Shown piece by piece: positions 10,881-21,473 of a stretch of 64,000 bases of DNA. Within the stretch, counting starts at the first letter, position 1. Every line of letters starts with the position of its first letter. The notes beneath the pieces were generated by a model. The model was not told the DNA's origin, made no database searches, and saw only the letters and a program-made list of their open reading frames with translations. Both the position numbers and the translations under genes were made by a program. The stretch is from Campanula takesimana (Eukaryota > Streptophyta > Magnoliopsida > Asterales > Campanulaceae), in the NCBI GenBank assembly GCA_026119855.1, contig JAOWBW010000112.1, positions 620,001 to 684,000 on the forward strand, written 5' to 3'.

Positions 10881-11579
10881 TAAGTTTCTAACTTTATAAT
10901 ATAGTATTGTTCCAGTTTTATGAAGAAAAAACGAAATGTTATGAATTTTTGTATTATGGACCTTTATGATCCGAATATTATGGTCTTGTGTGTGTTTTTA
11001 ACATTTTCTTTTATATTTTGAAGTACAAAAATGATTAATACGAATTTTTAGTGAAAAAAAATTGAGTTCAAATTTAGTGATCGTACCTGATTTTTTTTCT
11101 TTTAGATTAAAAATTATGTCATTAAAATAACTCTAGATCTATTAGATTAAACTGTGCATGGTTGATTTATTGGAATTTACACATAATATATTCATCAATT
11201 TTTTTTTTATTTTTTTTTTTTGATGTTTAGCTTCTTTGTAAGTATAAGGCAAAAGATCTAAATGTAATTGGTTTTCTCTTTTATATTAAACTATATTCAG
11301 TTAAATTATTTTTCAAATCAGTTAAGATTTTTGGTGCTAAAGTTGCACAATTTTAGAGTTTTGGTGTAAAACGGTTGGAGATGCTCTTATAAATAGCTTC
11401 TTTGTATACAAAATAGTTCTCATTGAAATTACCAAAAAAAAATAAAAAATGGGATGGAGAAGCCTTAAACTATTGGACTTTGTTTTGTACAAAATGTGTA
11501 TATCCTCTATTAATTCATGAAGTATTCTTTATTCATGGAAGACTTAAGCTCATTTTGGTTACATGATAAAATTATATTA
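10881..11579. other. AT-rich stretch, intron-like
   Basis: No coding potential is seen. A 31-base exact match to 32424-32454 lies at 10927-10957 (reported as a finding). Confidence 0.4.
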
Positions 11580-11674
11580 CCTCCATCCCAAAATGAATGT
11601 CCAAAAAAATTTCAAAGTTGCTCTTGAAACAACTAATTTGAAATAATTTTAGATATTCATTTTGGGGCTGGAGG
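11580..11674. repeat. Short Stowaway-like MITE
   Basis: A 95-bp element with ends CCTCCATCCCAAAATGAATG and the inverse CATTTTGGGGCTGGAGG, flanked by TA. Confidence 0.75.
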
Positions 11675-11769
11675 TAATAGCTAGCCCAACGTGTGGTTTT
11701 CACATTCATGCTAATGTTTCTTACTTGATATGTATTATATATGTGTGTCTGTGTGTGTATATATATATA

Positions 11770-12130
11770 CAGGGCCGCGCTCCTGTGAGAACCATTTTAT
11801 ATGAGAACCGTGAGAACCAATTATAACTATTAGATTAGAAAAAAAATCAAGGGTCCAGATGTTAGATACATTGGATACACTTGGATACATTAGTTAATTT
11901 TCGAAAAACAATTGGATACATTAGTTTTTTAACATAGTGTATCCCAGTGCAACACTTAGATACAATACTTATTAACCTATTGTATCCAAGTGTAAACGAA
12001 TTTTTTGTAATGTATCTAAGTGTATCAATTGTATCTAACATATGGACCCTTGATTTTTTTTTCTAATCTAATGATTATGATTGGTTCTCACGGTTCTCAC
12101 GATATTTAGGTTCTCATTTGAGCACCTACC
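11770..12130 (-). repeat. Micron-like (TA)n-flanked repeat, copy 1
   Basis: A 361-bp, strongly self-complementary repeat is built from GTGAGAACC ends and an interior of TGTATCCAAGTG-type words. It is flanked on both sides by TA microsatellites. Its sequence, read backwards, matches the repeat at 29064-30429, so the two copies face each other. Two shorter relatives lie at 51145-51702. Flanking by (TA)n is the hallmark of the micron elements described in rice. The family here is named only by that analogy. Confidence 0.75.
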
Positions 12131-12143
12131 TATATATATATAT

Positions 12144-12738
12144 GGACGCACGACTTACACTCCCTAATGCGTGACTTCCAATGGATCAGAGTGGATCGAT
12201 TCTAACATAAAAATTGAAGGTAATAAATGATGATAATAAATCAAAAATAAATATCAAACTGAAATTTGCGAAATGAATAGTAACCCGTGAATAATAACTT
12301 TGAAAATTTTGTAAAATAATTTGTAAATAACAATTGATAAGCAATTCTAAATACTCGAGGCAAGAGTAGAAGAACTTACTTTGTATTGATTTGTAGATGG
12401 TTACAACTGATGGTGGATCGATTTTTGTATTGGTTTGTAGATGGTTACAACCACATCAAAAAGAAGATGCCCACTGTCTACACAAAACAACAGCAAAAGA
12501 AGATTAGTAATTAGAATCCTTTCCTATATAAGGATATGAGATATCATTGTACAATTAGGCTAAAACAAATAGGCTAAAAATTAGTCTCAATTTAGTTTTT
12601 GGTCTTGACATAGTCGTAATCCAGTAAGATTGACACATGTAATTAAATTAGTCGTTTATTTAATAGTCCCGAGGGTCAGAGTTGTCCCGAGAGTCGGTAG
12701 ATCTAAGTCACGCATTAGGGAGTGTAAGTCTTGCGTCC
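12144..12738. repeat. 34-bp inverted repeat bracketing the viral non-coding region
   Basis: Bases 12144-12177 and 12705-12738 are reverse complements with one mismatch. They share the core ACTTACACTCCCTAATGCG. They enclose the promoter-like sequence and a PBS-like word near 12180. Whether this belongs to the virus or to a rearrangement cannot be told. Confidence 0.8.
12463..12560 (+). promoter_or_regulatory. 35S-type pararetroviral promoter remnant
   Basis: CTATATAAGGA at 12534-12544 is preceded by GAAGATGCCCACTGTC at 12463-12478. This resembles the arrangement of activation sequence and TATA box in caulimovirid transcript promoters. Activity is unknown. Confidence 0.6.
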
Positions 12739-12793
12739 GAAAATCCGAAAGGCAAGACAAATAATCCGACAGGCAAGACAAAAATAGTAAACG

Positions 12794-13500
12794 ATGAGTT
12801 GGCTAGGTAGTTTTACGAATAGGAGGCCTCCTGGAAACAAAGATCAAATGGAAGATTATAATATACAAATTGAAAACGATGAAAGAGAAAATAATCAAAA
12901 CATATTATCAAAAGAAATTACATGGAATACATAAAGTTTAACAAATTGGAAACCTCCTCTGATTTCAAACTCAGAAATTTATAAAGACAAAATAATATTT
13001 GACATTAAGTCAAAACTAGCAATTAAAACAAAAGAAACAATCATTCCCTTATTTTCCAACAATCAAACCATGAGTTTATTCTCAAAATCATCAATCAAAA
13101 AATATATTTCACAAGGATACAAATTTTTACACATAGGACTAGTTCAAGTCACAATCAAACCATTAACAATGGAAGGATTAAACACAAGCATACAAATAGC
13201 TTTAAGAGATGCTAGACATCTAAATTACATAGACTCTTTATTAGGAGCAATCGAAACAAGTTTGACAAATGGACCAATTCATTTTAATACTTATCCAAAT
13301 TTCATAAATTCCTTAACTGATCCTCACATCCTGGATATCTTAACCTTGGATATCTTAACACACAACTATCACATGAAAAAATGATCACATGTATACGAAA
13401 TATTTTATAGACTACATTTCAAAGTAATGAATACAGGACTTTGTCCAAATGCATTCAACAAAAGAAACAAAATAGGAGAAACCATATTTTGGGAAGTAGA
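12794..13500 (+). pseudogene. Pararetrovirus movement-protein region
   Basis: The frame opens at an ATG at 12794 and contains at least one stop before the clean block 13070-13384. That block has the conserved heart of the 30K-type movement protein, recognisable by HIGLVQV, LRDARH and a DSLLG segment. In a living virus this protein would carry the genome through plasmodesmata. A further stop and frame change follow at about 13384. Confidence in the family is high, and the gene is clearly non-functional. Confidence 0.82.
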
Positions 13501-14980
13501 TAAAACAAAAGCTAATATTAATATCCCTAAAACAATTAAATGAAATGATATTACTTTACCAGACAAATGGACATATCCCTCTAGGACCGTCCCAATTAAA
13601 GAACAAAAACAAACAAATGATTTAGAACAAATTACACAATATGAAGATGGATATGTAGATCTAAAGTTCAAAAGATCAAAGTCTTTCAACAAAAATACAA
13701 ATGCTAATTTCAAAATATCAATACCATCAAGAAGATCTACATCAAGTAGATACAAATACCAACAATCAAACAATTATGATAACAGTTCTTCAAAAAATGA
13801 AACAATCTTTGAAAATGAAACTGAAACAAATTCCCCACACCAAACAAACAATATTTTTGAAAAAAGTGATTCCTCAATAAATATGATAAAAAAACGAATT
13901 TACATTAAACAAAAGTATTTTGAGAAAAGATTTTCAAAGCAAAGACAATGAAAAAAATAGAGATTTATTTTTTCAAACATATAACAAAAAAGAACAAAAA
14001 TTAATAAAAGAAACATATTACGAATATTGCAAATTACAAGGAGCGCATAAACCATTTTTTGGCTTTCTAAAAGATGACTACTTATATGAAATAACAACAA
14101 TAGAGAAAAAAATATGAAAATGGTACAAAAGTAGGAAAACCAAAACTTTTACCAACTCAAGAAGTATACGAAACCAAAAAATCACCTTTGGAACCCACTC
14201 AGAGTAATATCCAAAATGGTGTATACCCTACCACAAATTCAAATCAATTAACCAATAAAGATAAAAAAAAATTAAATAAACAAACACCACCTCTTAAAAA
14301 TCCTATAACAGTAACAGAATTAGAACCAAAACTGGAAAAATCCATTAACCAATTTAATAAATGAAACAAAAACTTATTCACCAATAAATGAAGAATCAAA
14401 CTCAATCCAAAAAATAAAAATGTTAACAGATTGTAATAACAAGACTTCCGAATCAGACACATCATCCAATGAAGAATCTAATCCATCAGAAGAAGAATTT
14501 AAACAAAACACAATTCCAATTCAAACCATAAAACAAAATTATTACAATTACAAAGAACTAGATGATTTAGAAATACAACAAATAAGTAACAGTTTTGAAA
14601 TAGAAAAAACAAATGAAATAAAAAATTTAGATTTATCAACAGAAAATGATAATTACAACTCTTCAAACCAACCACCAGACTCAAGCAATGAAGAATGCCA
14701 ATCTTGTCATAATGAAATATGCCAGTGTAACAACAAATTAAATACATTAGAACAATATGACCAAATAGATGAACCAACAAAAAGAAAACAACTAGCAATA
14801 ATAATTAACAAAGAAAAACAAGACACATTTCAAATCTCCTCAATAGATTTACAAAATGAAATCAAAAGAATAAAACAAGAATCAAAAATATTAAAAAACA
14901 ATCTAGACATACAAAAAACACAAAAAGAAATAGAAACAAAACTGGTATCACCAGAAATTAAAAATACAAAATTCACCTAA
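13500..14980 (+). pseudogene. Pararetrovirus capsid-region remnant
   Basis: The stretch is very A-rich and codes for Lys-, Asn-, Glu- and Ser-rich sequence in several broken frames, the longest open part being 14420-14980. A Cys cluster (CQSCHNEICQC, about 14699-14731) may be the decayed nucleic-acid-binding motif. An acidic, Ser-rich piece precedes it. Position between movement protein and protease supports a capsid assignment. Similarity alone does not prove it. Confidence 0.55.
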
Positions 14981-14999
14981 AAAATAAACTCTTCCACAG

Positions 15000-16637
15000 A
15001 CACAAAAGAAAACATATATACACTAACAAAAGTTAGATACCAAAAATGGTATGTCAACATACAAATGAAAATAAAAGATTTCGAATATAAAGGACTAGCT
15101 ATGCTAGATTCAGGAGCGGACCTAATTGCGTAGAACAAGGTTTAATACCAACAAAATATTTTGAAAAAACAAAACAAAATCTTTAAGCAGCCAATTCATC
15201 AAAACTACAAGTTAAATACAAAATACCAGAAGCTCATGTATGTAACAACAATATTTGTTTTAAAACAAGTTTAATGCTTGTAAAAGATTTAAATACAAAA
15301 GTAATATTAGGAAACCCTTTTTTACAAATGTTATATCCTTTTTCAGTCTCTAAAAAAGGAATAGAAACACGAATGTTAGGACAAAATATTATATTTGATT
15401 TCTTATATCCAATAACAGACAGCAAAATAAACAATCTACAAAAAACAAATATTTACAAAATAAATAACTTACAAAACCAAATGAACTTCCTTAAAGAAGA
15501 ATTACAAAATGTCAAAATAGAAGAAAAATTAGAACTTCAAAAATACAAAAACATAATCTCAACAAAACTCAACAAATTTAAAAAAGACTTATGTTCTGAT
15601 TTACCAACAGCTTTTTGGGAAAGAAAGAAACATGTGATTACTCTACCATATGAAGAAATATTTTGATGAAAAAACAATTCCAACAAGAGCAAGACCAATA
15701 CAAATGAACCAAGAACTATAAGAATACTGCTAGACAGAAATCAAAGATTTACTAAACAAAAAATTAATAAGAAAAAGTAAATCCCCATGGTCATGCTCAG
15801 CTTTTTATGTATCAAAAAATGCAGAAATAGAAAGAGGTGCCCCAATATTAGTCATCAATTACAAACCACTAAATACGGCATTAAAATGGATCAGATATCC
15901 AATACCTAACAAACAAGATTTACTAAAAAGACTTCATGATGTTTCAATCTTTTCAAAATTCGATATGAAGTCCGGTTTCTGGCAAATACAAATAGCTGAA
16001 GAAGACAAATACAAAACAACCTTTACATTACCATTTGGCCAGTACGAATGGAATGTCATGCCTTTTGGACTAAAAAATGCACCAAGAGAATTTCAAAAAT
16101 ACACTTTCATTATTGTTATATTGATGACGTTTTAGTTTTTTAGCAAAAATCTAGAACAACATGACAAACAATTAAACATATTTTACAAAGTAATGATAAG
16201 AAATGGTTTAGTCTTATCCAAAACAAAACAAAAATAAAATTATATAAGACAAAAATTAGGTTTTTAGGACACGAAATAACCAATAACACCATAATACCAA
16301 TTCAAAGGTCCATAGACTTTGCAGATAAGTTCCCAGATGAAATAAAAGACAAAAATCAATTACAAAGGTTTTTAGGATCATTAAATTACATAGCAGATTT
16401 CTTTCCAAAATTAAAATAAATTTGTAAACCCCTTTTTGACAGATTAAAAAAGGAACCAAAACCATGGACAAAAGAACATATTAGTGTAGTCAAACAAATT
16501 AAATTACATGTTAAAAGATTACCATGTTTAACAATCTGTGATCCAAAAGCTCCTAAGACAGTCTCAACCGATGCTTCTGATATTGGATATGGAGGAATAT
16601 TGACCCAAATCATAGACGGGAAAGATCAGATAATTCG

Positions 16638-16641
<4 letters not shown>
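15000..16641 (+). pseudogene. Pararetrovirus protease, reverse transcriptase and partial RNase H
   Basis: A protease landmark (LDSGAD, about 15108-15125) is followed by a linker open at 15274-15666. Next come reverse-transcriptase blocks including FDMKSGFWQI (about 15960) and the active-site word YIDDV (about 16117-16131). The RNase H start has a TDASD motif (about 16570). Stops and frameshifts occur throughout, and one just before YIDDV removes sequence. The reading ends when the viral DNA runs into the TA tract, so the RNase H is incomplete. Confidence 0.85.

Positions 16642-16704
<63 letters not shown>
16642..16704. repeat. (TA)n tract joining the viral copy to a TIR element
   Basis: About 63 bp of pure TA. 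It is the exact junction between the viral RNase H and the inverted repeat that begins GGGAGTTGCTAGG. Confidence 0.95.
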
Positions 16705-16706
<2 letters not shown>

Positions 16707-16989
16707 GAGTTGCTAGGATACCCTCTTCAAGGGCATCCTAACAAGTGGCCCCTTTTTACTTGACAAAAATACCCATTATTTTGTACCTTAAACAAATACA
16801 AAATGAAGGGTAAGATTGTAACTCCAAATAAAAAGGTCCCCATTCTCCATTCTCCATTTACCTCATCATCTTCCCCAAATTCATTCTCTCAGGCTCCTTC
16901 AATTGCAACATCGCCATGGATGATTCACCCGCCCTGCCACTTCTTCATCTATCGGTTTCTCTCCCTCAATTTATTTTCCACACAATACC

Positions 16990-19625
16990 TGTAATAACCG
17001 TGTATTTTTGTTATTTGATTTAATTATTTAATTAGTCACATTAAATTAATTAAATAATAATTACAGTTATGGAACAATTAATGAATGGGCCTAAAGGAAT
17101 GGGTTGGCCCGAAAGTTTTAATTAATAAACCCAACCCAATTAATAACCCATCCAAAGTATAAATACTTGGGTTAGTGAAATTAGGTTATTCTTTAATTAT
17201 CAAAAAGAACAAAATACAAAAAACCCTAAACCCTACCAAGCATAGCCGCCGGCCGAACCAAGGAGGAGGGAGAAGAAATTTTTTCGCCATTGTTTTGGAA
17301 GAAGTAATCCGACCATTCTCAAGGTAATGCTAAATCCTACTCTCCAAAATTTGTTTCATTGAATTCGGATTGATAAATCATAAGTTATGCATGCTTTAAG
17401 AATACAAATATTAGGGTTTTGCATGCTAGTGATTAATGATAAAATTTTAAAGGTTAATGGAGTTGATCTAGATGCTATGGAGGAAGAAAATAGTAATCTT
17501 AATACTAGCTTTATTTTTAAGATTGATTTTTTTTTTTTTATCATGATTGGAATTGATTAATATTATGCAAAGCTTGGGGATTGAACAAATAAATTATTGA
17601 GGATGAATTGGGTTTAATAAAAGAAGGAAAATATGGATTTTTCCCCCATAACAACATTCGTCCGAATGGCCTTATCATCATGGGAAAATTATTTTGTTGA
17701 TTTTGATGATTTTTGTTATTGGGTTATGAATAAAATCGATGTTAGGAATTTAGATTTTTTTTAAAGAATTAGAAAGATTGATCAAAACCAATGAACCTTA
17801 ATGGGGTATGGTTCGGTTTTGGCTATATGAATTGGGTGTTGATTCTTGATTGAGAATGTTAAGAATTGGGACGGGAAGTTAGTATTTTTGTTAAGTTATA
17901 ATGAAAAGAAACCATAAGCCTTAAAAAAAATTGTTAGAAAGTTAGAAAACTAACTTGAAGGGATGAAATAGTTACTTGGGGAAAACCTTGAAAGTTAGAA
18001 AGTTAACGGAAAGGAGAAAGATTAAAAGATTTCAGTTAGTTTCTTAACAGAAAAGGATTTAACTGAAAAGTTAAAGTTAAAAGGAATAAAAAGGGAAAAC
18101 CTTTGAGGTTAGAGGGGCCTAAGTGATTAAAAAGAAACTTGGGTGACCAATCTGCAATTAATCCAAAGAAAAAGGACTAAATTGCAATTAAACTAAAGTT
18201 GAAGGACCAATCTGCAATTAATCCAAAGTTGAAGGACTAAATTGTAATTAAACTAAAGTTAAAGGACCAATTTGCAATTAATCTAAAGTCGACGGACCAA
18301 ATTGCAATTAACCCAAAGTTGAGGGACCAAATTGTAATTAACCCAAAGTTGAGGGACCAAATTGTAATTAACCCAAAGTTAGAGGACTTAATTGCAATTA
18401 TATCAAAGTTAAAGGACTGGCTCGTAAATCAAAGTCAGAAACTTAAACGTAAGAAAAGAAGTAACGAAGTAAAGAAGTTAAAACGCATCTCTCAGCTAAC
18501 TAAGTAGAAATAGTTAACAATGTTGAGAGTACTAAAGTAAATTACTCCGTGCCTTGTAGATCTGCACAGAGAGGAGATTGCGAGGAAAAGCAAGTCAGGT
18601 AAGGGATTACGTTCCTTACAGTATTTGAACTCCTGTTTATTGGAATTCCGTATTTTTCTAAAGTTAGCTATCAGTATGGCATGATAGTATTTGAATGTAC
18701 TTTACGTTATTGAACGTTCCTTGAAAGAATCTATACTTAGTGATGTCCCAATTGATCTACTAAGTATCGAAGTTTGAAACTTGTTATCACATACCCGTAC
18801 CTTGGTATGTTCTCACTTTAACTTGTAAGTTAACCACTTACTTGTTAGAGTGGCCAATGTCCAGTTAGAAAAGACATTGATGTACAGTCCAGTTAGAAAA
18901 GACTCGTCCTTAAACTAGGGATTGCATGAGTGATCACATGCCTTCTCTCAGGAATTGTCTGATTACAAGGATGATTCTAGACCCCGAGCAAATATGTGTG
19001 GATACCATATATGTTACGACCCACACTATTGGCTTGAGAAGCTAGGTGTACAAATTGTACCTTTGGCATTGAGGTTATAATGTACGTTACCCTGTAATTG
19101 ACGGAACTTGAATGAATCCCTTTGGATTGTAGTGCCATAATCCTTTGGAAGTAAAAATTTTAAAAGTAATACGACTGTATTGTTCTGCAGTCATGAATCA
19201 AAAAGTAACTTAACCTATCCTTGTAAAAGTTATTCAAAGTATTCGTTCTGGTCGTCTCTCCTTAGTAACCGGAGAGGCCACTTATGAACTTACTGAGCAT
19301 TCGTTCGCTCATCCCTTCTCTATAAATTTTGTGTTCAGGATTTAAGTAGAAGGACAAGACAAGGAAAGCAGCCGTAGGAAGACGGTGGGTTGAGGATTCT
19401 TAATTTAGTTGTTTTAAGTACGTTTATTTATTTTGATGTAAGTTGAAGTATATTGATGGTTAGGGTTGTTTACCTACCAAGACAAGTTTAAGTTACGCTT
19501 CCGCAATTGTTTTGAATTTATGGTTTAAATAAGGGGCCGTTGTGAACCCTAAATTGAGGTATTTATTATTGTTATTTAATGCCATTAAATGCTCAAGATA
19601 CAGTAAGAAAATTCGGGGTGTTACA
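16990..19625 (+). repeat. Left, Gypsy-type LTR of the chimeric element
   Basis: A 2636-bp LTR with a TATA-like AGTATAAATACTTGG at about 17156-17170. It ends immediately before the primer site at 19628-19639. It contains a minisatellite at 18145-18417. Confidence 0.82.
18145..18417 (+). repeat. Minisatellite of about 31 bp units inside the LTR
   Basis: Nine or so imperfect units are built on GGACCAAATTGTAATTAA plus CCCAAAGTTGA. The most recent-looking units (18290-18375) are nearly identical. Confidence 0.85.
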
Positions 19626-19735
19626 GTTGGTATCAGAGCGGAACCCCGGCCTTAAGGCTTGAGAGATAGCCCGGGGGTACGATCTGGGTATTGATTGACC
19701 TTGCCAGGGACGGCAAGGGTTTGAGTGGGGGAGAT

Positions 19736-19940
19736 TGTGATATCCCCCATCCCACATCGGAAATATGTGGGAATTGAGTGTGCTATATAGAAGGCCCATA
19801 CACTCTTACTAAGCATCAAATCATCCATTGGACTTTTGGAGGCATGTGATGGGCTGTGGTTGCCCAATTGAGGAGATGCTTGGTGGGCTAGTGTGTGGTA
19901 CCTATGTGGCGGTTCTGGCTTGCGGGCTCGGGTTGTTACA
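19736..19940 (+). repeat. TRIM-like LTR of 205 bp
   Basis: Runs TGTGATATCCCCC to GGTTGTTACA. A full-length relative, also 205 bp, ends the tandem array at 43197-43401. It is preceded by a polypurine-like GAGTGGGGGAGA. Confidence 0.82.
19749..19790 (+). promoter_or_regulatory. snRNA-type USE and TATA pair inside the TRIM-like LTR
   Basis: ATCCCACATCG (19749-19759) fits exactly the plant upstream sequence element RTCCCACATCG of U-snRNA genes. TATATAG follows at 19784, 24 nt further on. In plant snRNA genes that shorter spacing is typical of RNA polymerase III (U6-type) promoters and the longer spacing of polymerase II. Use in vivo is inference. The USE core also forms a hairpin with ATGTGGGA just downstream. 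Confidence 0.55.
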
Positions 19941-19990
19941 ATACCCATAAAATTGAAGAAAGACATCATTGTTAATTATAAAGTTACAAT

Positions 19991-21459
19991 TGTTGGGTTT
20001 CGTAGATACATGCGCAGCGGAATTTAGCATTTAATATTTTGAAACCCAAAGCCATGGATCCGTTCATATGATTAAATCAAATACAACATAAGAATAAAGG
20101 AATAAACTAACCCTTGATGGCTATCAAATTATCTTGGTCTTTGGTGGAGGTTTGAAGACTTGATCACGATCACAAAGCTTGAACACGAACTTTGAAGATG
20201 ATGATTTTCACCCTCTAGCGGTATCCACACTTCGAACGAATATCAAAGGAGCTTCTTTGATCTTGGTTGCTAGACCAAATTGTGAAACACTTTTTCACAA
20301 TCAAAAGAACTATATGGAATTTATTTTGTGTTTTATTTTGTTCTTCAACCAGGAATGTCTTGGAACAAAATAAACCCTCTCTCAAACTCTTTGAGACTCA
20401 CAAAATCATTAGCTTAGAGTGCTGACCGAATTTGGTCTTTTATACACAAGTATGACCTATTCCAAATAAGAAACTTGTGTCAAAATCCGTCCAAAATTCG
20501 TTTCCTAATCAAATTAGGAATCTGCCACCCGACAGTATTGTGCGGTCGCACAACTATCTGAAACAAAACTGGTACAAAAATGGGCTAAGTGTGCGGCCGC
20601 CCAGTCCATACTGTGCGGTCGCCCACTTTCCAGAAAGTCCAGAATTTCCAAAATTCCAATGTAGTCCTTTTAAAGATTCGTTCTATTGTGTGTGACCCTC
20701 TAGGATTATACTAAGTTGGCAATGGGTTCAAACATGAAACCATAAGATATGATTAGGTTCTAGCAAACCGTCATACCTACCCAATTAGTATAACTAGATA
20801 CAAGTTCGCATTCCTCTTAGAATATGTCATAATCCCTTTGTCCACGACGTCATTGAACACAAGTCATGGTCAACAAGTCAACTTGTTTTGTTCAATACTT
20901 TCTCGATTCCGAATATGTTGATAATCCAAATGACATTGATCCAATCAATTCATTTAAGTCCGGCCGAACATTCATCAACATCATTCCTACGAGAGGCCCA
21001 AGCTTGACATCTCTCCGAGGAGGGACAAATCCATTTAGCTTATTATTCTTCCCTACGTGAATCCGATTATGCCAATCATACCCTTTATAACTACTCGGTT
21101 AAAAGTAGCGTTTGAATATGTCAAACATAATGTTCATCAAGTGGAAGACTACAATAACTTCATGTCTAAGGATTCAAATGACATAACTAATATGAGATAT
21201 ATGTATGACATAGACCATGACATAAATCTCATAAAGCGGGTCATGTCCAGTACCTTGTTCCGAACAAGTACCCATAAATCTAACATGATCATCCCATGAT
21301 CATTCAGCCTTTATACTAGTGCTTAACAAGTACTAGGGACGGAGATTATTATAAGTGAACATGAACAACAATAATAATCAAAACATCTCTTTATTGATAT
21401 GAAATAAAAGATAACAATTACAACGTTTATTAAACGTGCCTAGGGCACCACTACCAACA
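19991..21459 (-). repeat. 3' LTR of the 8.5-kb Copia
   Basis: A 1469-bp LTR, TGTTGGGTTTCG...CTACCAACA. It carries three TGTGCGG(C/T)CGC motifs at about 20538-20632. One further unit present in the sister LTR is missing here. Confidence 0.95.
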
Positions 21460-21473
21460 ATCTCCCACTTGCC

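Larger units (their letters stand above)
12144..16641 (+). mobile_element. Endogenous pararetrovirus (Caulimoviridae), truncated and decayed
   Basis: An old viral copy lies between two (TA)n tracts (12131-12143 and 16642-16704). From left to right it has a non-coding region with a 35S-type promoter, then coding remains in the order movement protein, capsid region, protease, reverse transcriptase and start of RNase H. There it stops inside the right TA tract. The gene order and single polyprotein-like layout suggest a petuvirus- or florendovirus-like member. Many stop codons and frameshifts break it, so it is not a functional virus. Association with TA dinucleotide repeats has been reported for florendovirus copies in plant genomes. 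Confidence 0.85.
16990..19940 (+). mobile_element. Retroelement with two unlike LTRs (Gypsy-type left, TRIM-type right)
   Basis: The element is bounded by the perfect 5-bp repeat ATACC (16985-16989 and 19941-19945). The left end is a 2636-bp LTR (TGTAATAACC...GGGTGTTACA). Directly after it come a primer site TGGTATCAGAGC, about 95 bp of non-coding leader and a purine tract (GAGTGGGGGAGA). The right end is an unrelated 205-bp LTR (TGTGATATCCCC...GTTGTTACA). Normal reverse transcription makes both LTRs identical, so this structure is anomalous. It has no coding sequence. Confidence 0.8.

Noticed and set aside
10517..10883. Short plus-strand open frames at 10517-10723 and 10695-10883
   Set aside because: They run through CT-rich leader-like sequence. 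No domain, and frames overlap. Kept only as an exon-like fragment.
13405..15434. Minus-strand Leu/Phe-rich open frames opposite the pararetrovirus (13405-13773, 13900-14100, 14499-14798, 15234-15434)
   Set aside because: The viral strand is A-rich and Lys/Asn-coding, so its complement is T-rich and stays open by composition.
18145..18417. Regularly spaced repeats considered as a CRISPR array
   Set aside because: Units are contiguous with no unique spacers and lie inside a plant LTR. It is a minisatellite.
19736..19940. TRIM-like LTR considered as Cassandra (5S-rRNA-derived)
   Set aside because: The short TGCTTGG resemblance is not extended by the other internal control boxes of 5S RNA. The USE/TATA layout is different.
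19652..19969. Minus-strand open frame across the TRIM-like LTR (also 43167-43451)
   Set aside because: It is antisense to the LTR and repeated wherever the LTR occurs. It has no start, splice or domain support.
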